From: Falsiroseomonas sp038250135
GTDB taxonomy: Bacteria; Pseudomonadota; Alphaproteobacteria; Acetobacterales; Acetobacteraceae
Direction: 5' to 3'
Assembly: GCA_038250135.1 (NCBI GenBank)
Contig: JBBSCP010000027.1
Coordinates: forward strand, 1 to 21,229
DNA length: 21,229 nucleotides
Shown: positions 1 to 7,308 of the stretch, in pieces
Numbering within the stretch: the first letter of the stretch is position 1
Layout: every line of letters starts with the position of its first letter
Translations under genes and position numbers: made by a program
The notes under the pieces: model-generated
Database searches by the model: none
What the model saw: only the letters and a program-made list of their open reading frames with translations
What the model was told of the DNA's origin: nothing

Positions 1-1
1 C

Positions 2-2530
2 GGCCATCGGCTGCTGGAGAAGCCGGTCGATGCCTTCCTGGCCGACCAGACGCTCGACATGCCCTTCGCCCTGATGTGGGCGAATGAGAACTGGACGCGG
101 CGCTGGGACGGCGCCGAAGCCGACGTGCTGATGAGCCAGGACTATCGACCCGAGGAGGAAGCCGCGCTGATGCAAAGCCTGGCCCGGCATTTCGCCGACC
201 CGCGCTACATCCGCGTCCAGGGCCGCCCGGTTTTGATGATGTATCGCGCCGGGCTCATGCCCGAGCCGAAGAAGACCATCGAAGGCTGGCGCCGGCGATT
301 CCGCGAGAACCACGACGAAGACCCCGTCTTCGTCATGGCGCAAAGCTTCGACGACAGCGACCCGGGCGAGGTGGGCTTCGACGGCGCCATCGAATTCCCC
401 CCCCACAAACTCGCCAGACGCACCACGCCGATCAGCGCGCATCTCGACTACCTCGACCCCGATTTCAACGGCACTGTCTTCTCCTTCGACGATGTCGTGC
501 GCGCCTCGCTGGAGGAGCCTGCGCCGGATTTCCCGCTGATCAAATGCGCCATCCCCGGCTGGGACAACGACCCGCGCAAGCAGGGCAACGGCACCGTCGT
601 GATCCACGGCGCCAAGCCCGCCAGCTACCAGGCCTGGATGGCCGAGCTGGTGGACCGCGCCGTGCGCACGCCCTTCTTCGGCGAGCCGCTGGTCTGCGTG
701 AACGCCTGGAACGAGTGGTGCGAGGGCGCCTATCTGGAGCCCGACCTGCACTACGGCGCGGCCTTCCTCAACGCCAATGCGCGCGCCGTGATCGGCGCCC
801 AACCGGCGGAGGGGCCGGCCCTCCTGGTCGCCGCAACCGATGCCGAGGACACGGAAGCGACCACCCGGCTGATCCAGGCGGTGCGCGGGCTGCGCCAACT
901 CACCGGGCTGCGCGTGGAGGTGCTGCTTCTGGCCGGCGGCCCGCGGGAGGAGGAATTCGCTCGCCTCGGCCCGGTCACGGTGACCGCAACAGCGCTCGAG
1001 GCCGCGCTCGACGCCGCGCGTCTCAGCGGCGTGCGGCATACGCTGATCACCTCCGCCGCCGCGACCTCGCTGGCGGCCGCGGCCGCTGTACGCGGTTTTG
1101 CGATCACGGTGATGGCGCAGGAGATGCCCGGCGAGTTGCGGGCGCGGCACGCGCTGGGCGGGCTGCGCGGCGCGCTGCGGCACGCCGATCGGCTGCTGGT
1201 GCCAAGCGAGGCCGTGGCGCTGGCGCTGGCCGCCGAATTCAAGTTGCCCACCAAGGTGACGGTGGTGGAGCCGGGCCTCGATGGTCTGGCGCCGCACGAC
1301 CCGGCGGCGCGGCGGGCGCTGCGGGCCGAGCTCAACCTGGCGGAGGGCGATCGCCTGCTGCTCGGCGCCGGGCCGGGCGATCTGCGGCACGGCTTCGACC
1401 TGTTCCTGCAGTTGTTCCGACGGCTGCGCCAGCAGGAGCCCAAGCTGCGCGCCATCTGGGTCGGCACGCCGGATGCCTCGCTGCGCGGCTGGCTGGCGGG
1501 CGAAATTGCCGGACTCGGCCGCCAGGGACTGCGCGTGGTGGAGCACCTGGCCGAGCCGGGAGCGCTGCTCTCGGCCGCCGATGTGCTGGCGCTGACGGCG
1601 CGAGAGGCGCCCTTCCCGACCCTGGCGCAGCAGGCCGTGGCAGCCGGGCTGCCGGTCGTGACCTTCGAGGGTGCCGGCGGTGCCGCGGGCCTGCTCGCCA
1701 GCTTCACCGGCCGCGCGGTGCCGATGGGCGATATCGAGGCGATGGCCGAGGCCACCCTGGCCCTGCTCAAGGCGCCGCCGCCCGAAGCTGCGCGCGAGAT
1801 CGCCTATGCCACGGCGCGGCGCCGGTTCGACCCGCGCCACGCCGCCGCCGCCCTGCTCGGCGCCGTGCTGCCCAACCTGCCCGACATCGCCGTGGTGGTG
1901 CCGGGACGCGGCCAGGGCGGTCTGCTCGCCAGCCGACTCGACGGCGTATTCCGCCAGGATCTGCCGGTACGGGAGGTGGTGCTGCTCGACGATCCCGGCG
2001 ACGCCAAGGTCGCCGCCGGCGCCACGCTCGCGGCGCGCCGCTGGCACCGTCTGGTCCATATCATGCCCGGCCCAGGTTCCGGCCCGAACTGCGGAACCGC
2101 CGCTGCGATGGCTGAGGCGGCACTGGCCGCCACGACGGCAGGGCTCATCTGGCTGGCGCAGACCGACCATGCGCCCTCAGGCATCTTCCTGCGCCGCGCC
2201 GCGGCTGCCCTGGCGGCAACTCCGGCAGCGCCCTTCGCGGCGGCCGGCAAGGCGCCGATCCTGGCCGGGGTGCTGTGGCGCCGCGCCGCCTTGATGGCGG
2301 CCTTGTCGGCAACGGGAACGGCCGTGGATGGTCCGGCACTCTGCCAGGCGGCAGCGAAGCTCGGCGCGCCTGTCCTGCTGCTGGATGTGCCGCTGCTGGC
2401 CCTGGCCCCCGCGCCGCGGCCCTCGCCCCCACCTCCCGAACCGGCTCCCTCGCCGCCGGCGTCCGCGCCGCGAGGCAGCCTGCGCCCGGCGGGTGCGCCG
2501 CGTGGGGCGGAGCCGCGGCGGAAGAAATAG
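2..2530 (+). CDS. WbsX-type / GT4 / GT-A-like fusion glycosyltransferase, 5' partial
   Basis: The reading frame is already open at base 2, so the true start lies upstream; 842 residues are visible. The first ~270 residues are a WbsX-like (GH99-related, glycan biosynthesis) domain, shown by WANENWTRRWDG at 77-112 and NAWNEWCEGAYLEPD at 701-745. Bases ~820-1870 encode a GT4-like (GT-B fold) region with a Rossmann core and the nucleotide-sugar-side motif AGLPVVTFEGAGG. Bases ~1880-2230 resemble a GT2-type GT-A domain starting IAVVVPGRGQGG. The protein ends in a Pro/Ala/Arg-rich, probably disordered tail with a basic terminus. Such fusions are known in O-antigen and surface polysaccharide loci, so a cytoplasmic role in glycan assembly is inferred; donor and acceptor are unknown. 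Two oddities: the second Glu expected in the GT4 EPFPxxxxE-type motif is Gln (1628-1633), and the GT-A-like part lacks a clear DxD. Confidence 0.85.
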   Translation, partial: GHRLLEKPVDAFLADQTLDMPFALMWANENWTRRWDGAEADVLMSQDYRPEEEAALMQSLARHFADPRYIRVQGRPVLMMYRAGLMPEPKKTIEGWRRRFRENHDEDPVFVMAQSFDDSDPGEVGFDGAIEFPPHKLARRTTPISAHLDYLDPDFNGTVFSFDDVVRASLEEPAPDFPLIKCAIPGWDNDPRKQGNGTVVIHGAKPASYQAWMAELVDRAVRTPFFGEPLVCVNAWNEWCEGAYLEPDLHYGAAFLNANARAVIGAQPAEGPALLVAATDAEDTEATTRLIQAVRGLRQLTGLRVEVLLLAGGPREEEFARLGPVTVTATALEAALDAARLSGVRHTLITSAAATSLAAAAAVRGFAITVMAQEMPGELRARHALGGLRGALRHADRLLVPSEAVALALAAEFKLPTKVTVVEPGLDGLAPHDPAARRALRAELNLAEGDRLLLGAGPGDLRHGFDLFLQLFRRLRQQEPKLRAIWVGTPDASLRGWLAGEIAGLGRQGLRVVEHLAEPGALLSAADVLALTAREAPFPTLAQQAVAAGLPVVTFEGAGGAAGLLASFTGRAVPMGDIEAMAEATLALLKAPPPEAAREIAYATARRRFDPRHAAAALLGAVLPNLPDIAVVVPGRGQGGLLASRLDGVFRQDLPVREVVLLDDPGDAKVAAGATLAARRWHRLVHIMPGPGSGPNCGTAAAMAEAALAATTAGLIWLAQTDHAPSGIFLRRAAAALAATPAAPFAAAGKAPILAGVLWRRAALMAALSATGTAVDGPALCQAAAKLGAPVLLLDVPLLALAPAPRPSPPPPEPAPSPPASAPRGSLRPAGAPRGAEPRRKK

Positions 2531-2800
2531 CCGCGTCGTCCTAAAATCCTAAAATTATTCCATAATAGTTACTTTGTCTTATTTTCAATATTCTCCTGAT
2601 TGCCGAAATCGGGCCAGCACCGGGTGCAGCGATACGTTTGATCGCAATTCGTTTCATTTCGCCTGTATTGCGAATATCCCGCGCGCTCCAGGGGGAAGAA
2701 GCGCAGCCTTTGCAATGGTTTCGTCATTATTGAGGGACCTCACGCGTCAGTGTTGTGCGCTGCGGTAGAAGCCGACCTCCCTCTGGCAACAACTCCTGCC

Positions 2801-2820
2801 TTGAATTACATTTAATTCAA
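2801..2820. repeat. Perfect 7-bp inverted repeat, possible operator
   Basis: TTGAATT (2801-2807) and AATTCAA (2814-2820) are exact reverse complements separated by 6 bases (ACATTT). The arms are AT-only apart from one G/C pair and no T-run follows, so a terminator is unlikely. The position, about 140 bp upstream of the RTX start codon and upstream of the candidate -35 box, would suit a dimeric regulator's binding site. The regulator is unknown. Confidence 0.4.
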
Positions 2821-2875
2821 TGGGTTAAGCGATAATCTCCGGCCGTGGCGCCCTGCTACCCCAAGGGAAATTCGA

Positions 2876-2903
2876 TTGACTTAAGCGACAGCAAGCTCTT
2901 AAT
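2876..2903 (+). promoter_or_regulatory. Candidate sigma70-type promoter for the RTX gene
   Basis: TTGACT at 2876-2881 matches the -35 consensus at 5 of 6 positions. CTTAAT at 2898-2903 matches the -10 consensus at 4 of 6, with a 16-bp spacer. It lies ~55 bp upstream of the ATG. The -10 match is weak, so this is only a plausible candidate. Confidence 0.35.
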
Positions 2904-2958
2904 GCACGCACAGGTTATGGGCGATAGCAGGCCCTAACATCTCGCTCGGAGGTTTCTC

Positions 2959-3579
2959 ATGTCCGGCTTCGCTTCAATCTACGGTGGTAGCGGCGACGAT
3001 GCACTCACGCCATCGGTGCTCAACCAAAGCAACTTCATCGACGGCGGCGGCGGTGACGACGTGATTGCCTCGCTCGGGGGCAACGACACCGTGCTCGGCG
3101 GCGGCGGTGACGACGTTGTCCTCGCCGGCACCGGCGCCGATGTGGTGTTCGGCCAGGGCGGGGCGGATCGGATCTACGGCGAGCAGGGCAGTGACGGCCT
3201 TTTCGGTGGCGCCGGCGCGGATACCCTGTTCGGCGGCGCGGGTGACGACACGCTACTCGGTGGGTCCGGCCAGGACAGCCTGATCGGCGGCGCGGGAGAC
3301 GATGTACTGGGCGGTGGCAACGGCCCCGACGCCTTCGAGTTCAACAATGGCTTCGGCAACGACCTGATCATCGGCTTCCAGATCGGCACCGACATCCTGC
3401 AGATCTCGGGCAACATCAACGGCTCGGGCGTGGCGCTGCCCGGCGACCTGCTGCCCTTCGTTTCCGCAGATGGCTTCGGCAATGCCGTGATCACGCTGGG
3501 CGGCGACAGCATCACGCTGCAGGGCATCGGGGTCGGCGACGTGGCGGCGAACATCAACTCGATCATCCAGATCATCTGA
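2959..3579 (+). CDS. Small RTX-repeat protein with type I secretion tail
   Basis: This is a 206-residue protein starting at ATG with a good ribosome-binding site (GGAGG at 2948-2952, 6 bases before the start). Residues ~29-124 are about ten glycine/aspartate-rich nonapeptide repeats of the GGxGxDxLx type, which bind calcium and form a parallel beta-roll. Residues ~125-206 resemble the serralysin/peptidase M10 C-terminal region (PDAFEFNNGFGNDLIIGF, GTDILQI, then GDSITLQGI) and end in a hydrophobic INSIIQII. Proteins of this design leave the cell by type I secretion using an uncleaved C-terminal signal. No protease, lipase or adhesin domain precedes the repeats; only ~28 residues do. The gene stands alone after a long AT-rich region, but lies 4.4 kb upstream of type I secretion genes on the same strand. 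Being their substrate is an inference. Confidence 0.88.
   Translation: MSGFASIYGGSGDDALTPSVLNQSNFIDGGGGDDVIASLGGNDTVLGGGGDDVVLAGTGADVVFGQGGADRIYGEQGSDGLFGGAGADTLFGGAGDDTLLGGSGQDSLIGGAGDDVLGGGNGPDAFEFNNGFGNDLIIGFQIGTDILQISGNINGSGVALPGDLLPFVSADGFGNAVITLGGDSITLQGIGVGDVAANINSIIQII
3043..3330 (+). repeat. RTX nonapeptide repeat array (coding)
   Basis: Degenerate 27-bp units encode GGxGxDxxx nonapeptides. Runs such as GGAGADTLF, GGAGDDTLL, GGSGQDSLI and GGAGDDVLG follow one another without gaps at the C-terminal side, with less regular units before them. The DNA units are diverged from each other, which suggests an old array maintained by selection rather than a recent expansion. Confidence 0.85.
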
Positions 3580-3589
3580 TCAGACCATC

Positions 3590-5773
3590 TTGAACAGCCT
3601 CGGCGCGTCGGAGGGGGAAACCCCGCAGCCTATCCTGCCGGTAGCTTCACTGTTCCGACTCGGCACCGATATTGCCGTGGTGCTGGCCGAGGGTGCGCCA
3701 GAGCTTCTGCGTTCGATCGAACTCCGAGACGATTCTGGCCCAGGCGATCCTGGCCCAGGCGATCCTGGCCCAGGCGATCCTGGGGCGCCATTCCGCCCCT
3801 CCTCTCAGCTTCCGCTCGGCGATGTCGCCGCGCTTTTGCTGTTCCGGGCGGCACCCCACGCTGCGCTGTCCCAGCGCAGCGGCTCGGGTGACTGGAGCAG
3901 CCTTGGCGCGGCCCAGTCGCTGGCACATTTGGCCGAGCGGTTGCTCGGCACACCTCGGCTGCTCGCGCTGATCGCCAGCAAGGCCGCCGGCTCGCTGCGC
4001 GCGGCCGGCGATGCAGGTTTCCTGCGTGATTTCTTCGCCCTTTCCCGGCCGCTCGCCCATGCGGCGCCGGAAGGCATGCGCCCGATGGTTGGCCTCGGCC
4101 TCGGCCGCCAACTCTGGCGCGCCGATCAGGGGGGCTGGTTGCTCACCCCGCATAGCCTGGCCCGCGTGCCAGAGCCCGATTCGGGGCTGATCCTGATGCC
4201 GCCCAACGCGGCCGACGCGCTATTGCTGCGGGCTGACGCGGCGCCGCTGCTGCTGCCCAGCGGCATGCCGGCGCCGCCCACCCTCGTTGAACTCGCCCGC
4301 CAGGGCGGTGGCGCGCCGCCCGGCCTGATGCGCCAAGCCTATATGGCGTTGCGCCGCTATACCCAGGAGCCCTGGTGCCTTGACGCCGTCCGCGATGCGC
4401 AGGTGTTGGCCATGGCGCCACCGCGCGCTGCGGCCGAGCCCGCCAATGCCGTGGCCGGCGCGATCGATCGCGCCCTGTCCGACCAGGGCGGCGGCGTGTT
4501 CCTGGTGGGCTGGCTGCATGACCCGTTGAAGTTGATCCGCGGCCTCACGCTGCGCGGTCCCTTCGGCGCCGTACCCGTGCCCGCGGCGGCCATGTTTCCC
4601 GCCAGCCGTCCAGACGTGGTCAAGCGCTTCGAGCAGGCGCCCTTCGGCAACCCCGATCCGCGCCCGGGCTTCGCCGTACACATCCCCGATGCCGGGCCAG
4701 GCCCGGTGGCGCAATGGCGGGTCGAGGTCGCGCTCGGCTCGGGTGACGCCATCGAACTGGTGGCCGGGCCTGCTTTGCTGCCTGCCGCCCAGGCGCGCGA
4801 AGCCGTGCTGCGCAGCGTCAACCCGCTCGATGTCGGGCCGGACATGCTCGACCTTTGCCTCTCGCCCCCCGCCGCTCGGCTGCACCGCGCTGCCTCGGCC
4901 GAACCGGTCTGGCTCGATGTGGTGCAGATCGGCGACCGGCCGAAGGCGCCGCTTGTCTCGGTGGTGATCCCGCTCTACCGCAACCTGCGCTTCGTCAGGC
5001 ATCAGGTCGCCGCCTTCGCGCGCGACCCGATGCTGCGCGCCAGCGAGATCATCATGGTGCTCGACAGCCCCGAGCAGCGCGGCGAGGCCGAGCACCTGCT
5101 GCGCGGCGTCTGCGGGCTGATGGACCTGCCGGTGACGCTGGCGCTGCACGGCCGCAACGCCGGCTACGCCACGGCCTGCAATACCGGCGCCGCGCTCGCC
5201 AATGCGCCGGTGCTGCTGCAACTCAATTCCGATGTGATCCCGGACGTGCCCGGCTGGCTGAAGCCGCTGCTGGCGCGGCTCGACTCCGACCCGAGCATCG
5301 GCTGCGTCGGCCCGAAGCTGATGTTCGACGATGGCTCGTTGCAGCATGCCGGGCTGTATTTTGCCCGTGGGCCGCTCGATGACTGGTACAATTGCCACTA
5401 TTTCAAAGGCTTCCCCCGGCACTATCCGGAGGCGAACCGGCCCCGCCCCACGCCCGGCGTCACCGGTGCGGCGATGCTGATGCGGCGCAGCGCCTGGGAT
5501 GCGGTCGGCGGCTTCCACGCCGACTACATCGTGGGCGACTACGAGGATAGCGACCTGTGCCTGCGGCTGCGCCAGGCCGGGTTCGGCATCTTCTACGAAC
5601 CCGCCGCGGAGCTGTACCATTTCGAACGCCAGTCCATCGCGCAGCATGGCGGCTATGCCGGCACGGTCGCCGCCGCCTACAACCGCCGCCTGCACCATCG
5701 GCGCTGGGCGAGCACCATCGAGACGCTCATGGAAGCCTTCCCCCGGGTCGGCGAGACCCACGCCGCCGCCTGA
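3590..5773 (+). CDS. GT2 glycosyltransferase with long uncharacterised N-terminal region
   Basis: The C-terminal third is an intact GT2 domain. It begins at LVSVVIPLYRN (Val456), carries the nucleotide-sugar/metal motif NSD (546-548) and GVTGAAMLMRR, and has the catalytic-region motif YEDSDLCLRL (Glu652-Asp653) and HFERQS near the end. This pattern is typical of rhamnosyltransferase-like enzymes of O-antigen and surface polysaccharide synthesis. The first ~450 residues are not recognised. Within them residues ~287-398 (AGAIDRALSDQGG, then FLVGWLHDP, RPDVVKRF, PGFAVHI) look like the beta-sandwich domain also seen in the protein at 7292-7978. A Gly/Pro/Asp minisatellite lies near residue 50. 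The start is uncertain: TTG at 3590 has no ribosome-binding site, while GTG codons at 3677 and 3680 are further from GGAGGG at 3610-3615 than usual. Confidence 0.85.
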   Translation: MNSLGASEGETPQPILPVASLFRLGTDIAVVLAEGAPELLRSIELRDDSGPGDPGPGDPGPGDPGAPFRPSSQLPLGDVAALLLFRAAPHAALSQRSGSGDWSSLGAAQSLAHLAERLLGTPRLLALIASKAAGSLRAAGDAGFLRDFFALSRPLAHAAPEGMRPMVGLGLGRQLWRADQGGWLLTPHSLARVPEPDSGLILMPPNAADALLLRADAAPLLLPSGMPAPPTLVELARQGGGAPPGLMRQAYMALRRYTQEPWCLDAVRDAQVLAMAPPRAAAEPANAVAGAIDRALSDQGGGVFLVGWLHDPLKLIRGLTLRGPFGAVPVPAAAMFPASRPDVVKRFEQAPFGNPDPRPGFAVHIPDAGPGPVAQWRVEVALGSGDAIELVAGPALLPAAQAREAVLRSVNPLDVGPDMLDLCLSPPAARLHRAASAEPVWLDVVQIGDRPKAPLVSVVIPLYRNLRFVRHQVAAFARDPMLRASEIIMVLDSPEQRGEAEHLLRGVCGLMDLPVTLALHGRNAGYATACNTGAALANAPVLLQLNSDVIPDVPGWLKPLLARLDSDPSIGCVGPKLMFDDGSLQHAGLYFARGPLDDWYNCHYFKGFPRHYPEANRPRPTPGVTGAAMLMRRSAWDAVGGFHADYIVGDYEDSDLCLRLRQAGFGIFYEPAAELYHFERQSIAQHGGYAGTVAAAYNRRLHHRRWASTIETLMEAFPRVGETHAAA
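3731..3783 (+). repeat. 15-bp tandem repeat, 3.5 copies, in frame
   Basis: The unit GATCCTGGCCCAGGC occurs at 3746-3760 and 3761-3775, preceded by a one-mismatch copy (GATTCTGG...) at 3731-3745 and followed by a partial copy starting at 3776. It encodes DPGPG repeats. Because the unit is a multiple of three and the copies are nearly identical, the number can change by slippage without breaking the frame. Confidence 0.9.
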
Positions 5774-5809
5774 ACTCCCCCGCCCCCGCATCTTCGGACC
5801 TTGCGCCGC

Positions 5810-5825
5810 GCCCCGGTTTCGGGGC
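5810..5825 (+). other. Small GC hairpin between glycosyltransferase genes
   Basis: GCCCCG (5810-5815) and CGGGGC (5820-5825) form a perfect 6-bp stem around a GTTT loop in the 107-bp gap between the GT2 and GT4 genes. No T-run follows, so it is not a standard intrinsic terminator. A role in mRNA processing or stability is possible but unsupported. Confidence 0.3.
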
Positions 5826-5880
5826 CACTTCCCCAGCGGCCGGTGCGCGCACCCCGCAATCACGTGAGCCAAACGCCCCG

Positions 5881-7308
5881 ATGCGCCTTCTCGTCTTCTG
5901 TCACAATCATCCCGATCTGCAGCCCGGCGGCACCGAAGTCGTCGCGCGGGGCCTGTTTCGCGAACTGCGCGACCGGCATGGCGTGGAGGGCCTGTTCCTC
6001 GGCGCCGTCACCGGCCAGCACCGCGAACGCCGCCCCGGCACGCTGTTCCAGTCGGCCGGGCGGCAATCGGACGAGATGCTGGTCTGGCTCAGCCATTTCG
6101 ACCGTTTCCACCTCGCGCAGCTCGACACCTGGGGCATGGGCGAGCTCGGCCCCTTCGTGACAGGCTTCGCGCCGGACATCATCCACTTCCACCACATCCT
6201 GTATTTCGGGCTGGAGACGCTGGACCTGGTCCGCCGCGTCGCGCCGCGCGCCAAGATCATCGTGACGCTGCACGATTTCTTCGCGATCTGCCCGCAGGAA
6301 GGCCAGCTGCTGACCACCGATGGGCGGCTCTGCCAGGGCCCCTCGATCGACGCCTGCCGCCGCTGCTTCCCCGGCCGCGGCGCTACCGATCTGGTGCTTC
6401 GCGAACTCGCCGTGCGCGGCGCCTTCGCCGGTGTGGATCTGATCCTCTCGCCCTCCGAATTCCTGAAGGGGCGGTTTGTCGCGGCCGGCTGGGATCCGGC
6501 ACGCATTCAAATCATGCGCAATGGCATCGCCGAGGCGCCGGTCGCGGCCCACCGCCCCCTGCCCCCCGGCGGGCCTCCTGGCGGCCCCCCTGGCGGGCCC
6601 CCTGGCGGGCGACGCGACCGCTTCGGCTTCTTCGGCCACATCAACCGCTTCAAGGGTCCGATGGTCGCCCTCGGCGCCTCCGCCCGGCTGTCCAAGCTGG
6701 AGGTGCCGCATGAACTGGCGCTGCATGGCGGCACGGCCTGGCAGCCCGACGAATTCCTCGCCGAATTCAAAGTGGCGGTCGAGGCCGCGCCCGAGGCCCG
6801 CCATCACGGCCTGTACAATGCGGAGGATCTGCCGGCGAAGATCCGCGAAGTCGATTGGGTGATCATGCCTTCCATCTGGTGGGAGAATGCGCCGCTGGTC
6901 GCGATGGAGGCCTTCCGCCACGGCAGGCCCGTGATTTGCGGCAATGTCGGCGGCATGGCGGAATCGGTGCGCGACGGCGTCGATGGGCTACACTTCCCGA
7001 TCGGCGACAGCGCCGGCCTCGCCGCCGTCATGCAGCGTGCGATCGAGCAGCCGCGCCTGTGGCAGAAGCTGGTGAACGGCATCCGCCCGATGCGCAGCAT
7101 CGCCCAGGCGGCCGAGGAACATCTGGCGCTCTACCGCCGCCTGCTGGGCCAGACCACGCCGGCGAGCGCTGCGGCGGCGAATGGCCACGCCGCGCCGGTC
7201 AAGGCGGCGACCAGGATCAAGCCCCAACCCAAGCAGGGTCCGCCGCCAAAGCCCCCGACCCGTGGCGCGGGCAAACCCGCACGAGGTGCCCGTGTCCGCA
7301 CAGGCTGA
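5881..7308 (+). CDS. GT4 family glycosyltransferase
   Basis: The product is 475 residues from ATG 5881. That start is chosen because the conserved N-terminus MRLLVFCHNHPDLQPGGTEVVARG follows directly; the open frame upstream only overlaps the preceding gene. The N-terminal GT-B half contains DIIHFHHIL and HDFFAICPQ, followed by a Cys cluster (CPQ, LCQG, ACRRC; residues ~137-163) common in a subgroup of GT4 enzymes. The C-terminal half has FFGHINRFKG, the E-x7-E pair Glu335/Glu343 in WWENAPLVAMEAF, and GGMAESVRDGVDGL, so the active site looks intact. A (PPGG)4 stretch at residues 228-243 sits in the linker between the two Rossmann halves. The last ~35 residues are basic and Pro-rich. It probably adds a sugar from an activated nucleotide sugar during surface glycan synthesis; the specificity cannot be read. 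The next gene overlaps its 3' end by 17 bp. Confidence 0.88.
   Translation: MRLLVFCHNHPDLQPGGTEVVARGLFRELRDRHGVEGLFLGAVTGQHRERRPGTLFQSAGRQSDEMLVWLSHFDRFHLAQLDTWGMGELGPFVTGFAPDIIHFHHILYFGLETLDLVRRVAPRAKIIVTLHDFFAICPQEGQLLTTDGRLCQGPSIDACRRCFPGRGATDLVLRELAVRGAFAGVDLILSPSEFLKGRFVAAGWDPARIQIMRNGIAEAPVAAHRPLPPGGPPGGPPGGPPGGRRDRFGFFGHINRFKGPMVALGASARLSKLEVPHELALHGGTAWQPDEFLAEFKVAVEAAPEARHHGLYNAEDLPAKIREVDWVIMPSIWWENAPLVAMEAFRHGRPVICGNVGGMAESVRDGVDGLHFPIGDSAGLAAVMQRAIEQPRLWQKLVNGIRPMRSIAQAAEEHLALYRRLLGQTTPASAAAANGHAAPVKAATRIKPQPKQGPPPKPPTRGAGKPARGARVRTG
6562..6609 (+). repeat. 12-bp tandem repeat, four copies, encoding (PPGG)4
   Basis: Four in-frame 12-bp units of the type CCCCCTGGCGGG encode Pro-Pro-Gly-Gly four times. 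The units differ only at third codon positions. They fall between the two Rossmann domains of the GT4 enzyme, so copy-number change would lengthen or shorten the linker without a frameshift. Confidence 0.9.

Larger units (their letters stand above)
2531..2958. other. AT-rich intergenic region upstream of the RTX gene
   Basis: These 428 bp hold no convincing gene. Bases 2541-2600 contain only 14 G/C out of 60, in sharp contrast to the surrounding ~70% GC. The stretch starts with a perfect direct repeat of CCTAAAAT at 2540-2547 and 2548-2555. Further on are a perfect AT-rich inverted repeat (2801-2820) and a weak sigma70-like promoter (2876-2903). I infer a regulatory region controlling the RTX gene. 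No terminator-like hairpin with a T-run is visible after the glycosyltransferase that ends at 2530. Confidence 0.6.

Noticed and set aside
2574..2768. Open frame of 64 codons in the AT-rich intergenic region
   Set aside because: No ribosome-binding site, no recognisable motif, and composition unlike the coding sequences around it.
3043..3330. Regular repeats that might be taken for a CRISPR or non-coding repeat array
   Set aside because: Units are contiguous, diverged and encode GGxGxDxxx RTX nonapeptides; there are no unique spacers.
5810..5825. Hairpin between the GT2 and GT4 genes as a terminator
   Set aside because: Only a 6-bp stem and no T-run follows.
4220..5872. Long minus-strand open frame opposite the GT2 gene
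   Set aside because: The + strand frame has clear GT2 motifs; the minus frame is low-complexity His/Arg/Gly/Gln-rich, as expected from antisense of GC-rich coding DNA.
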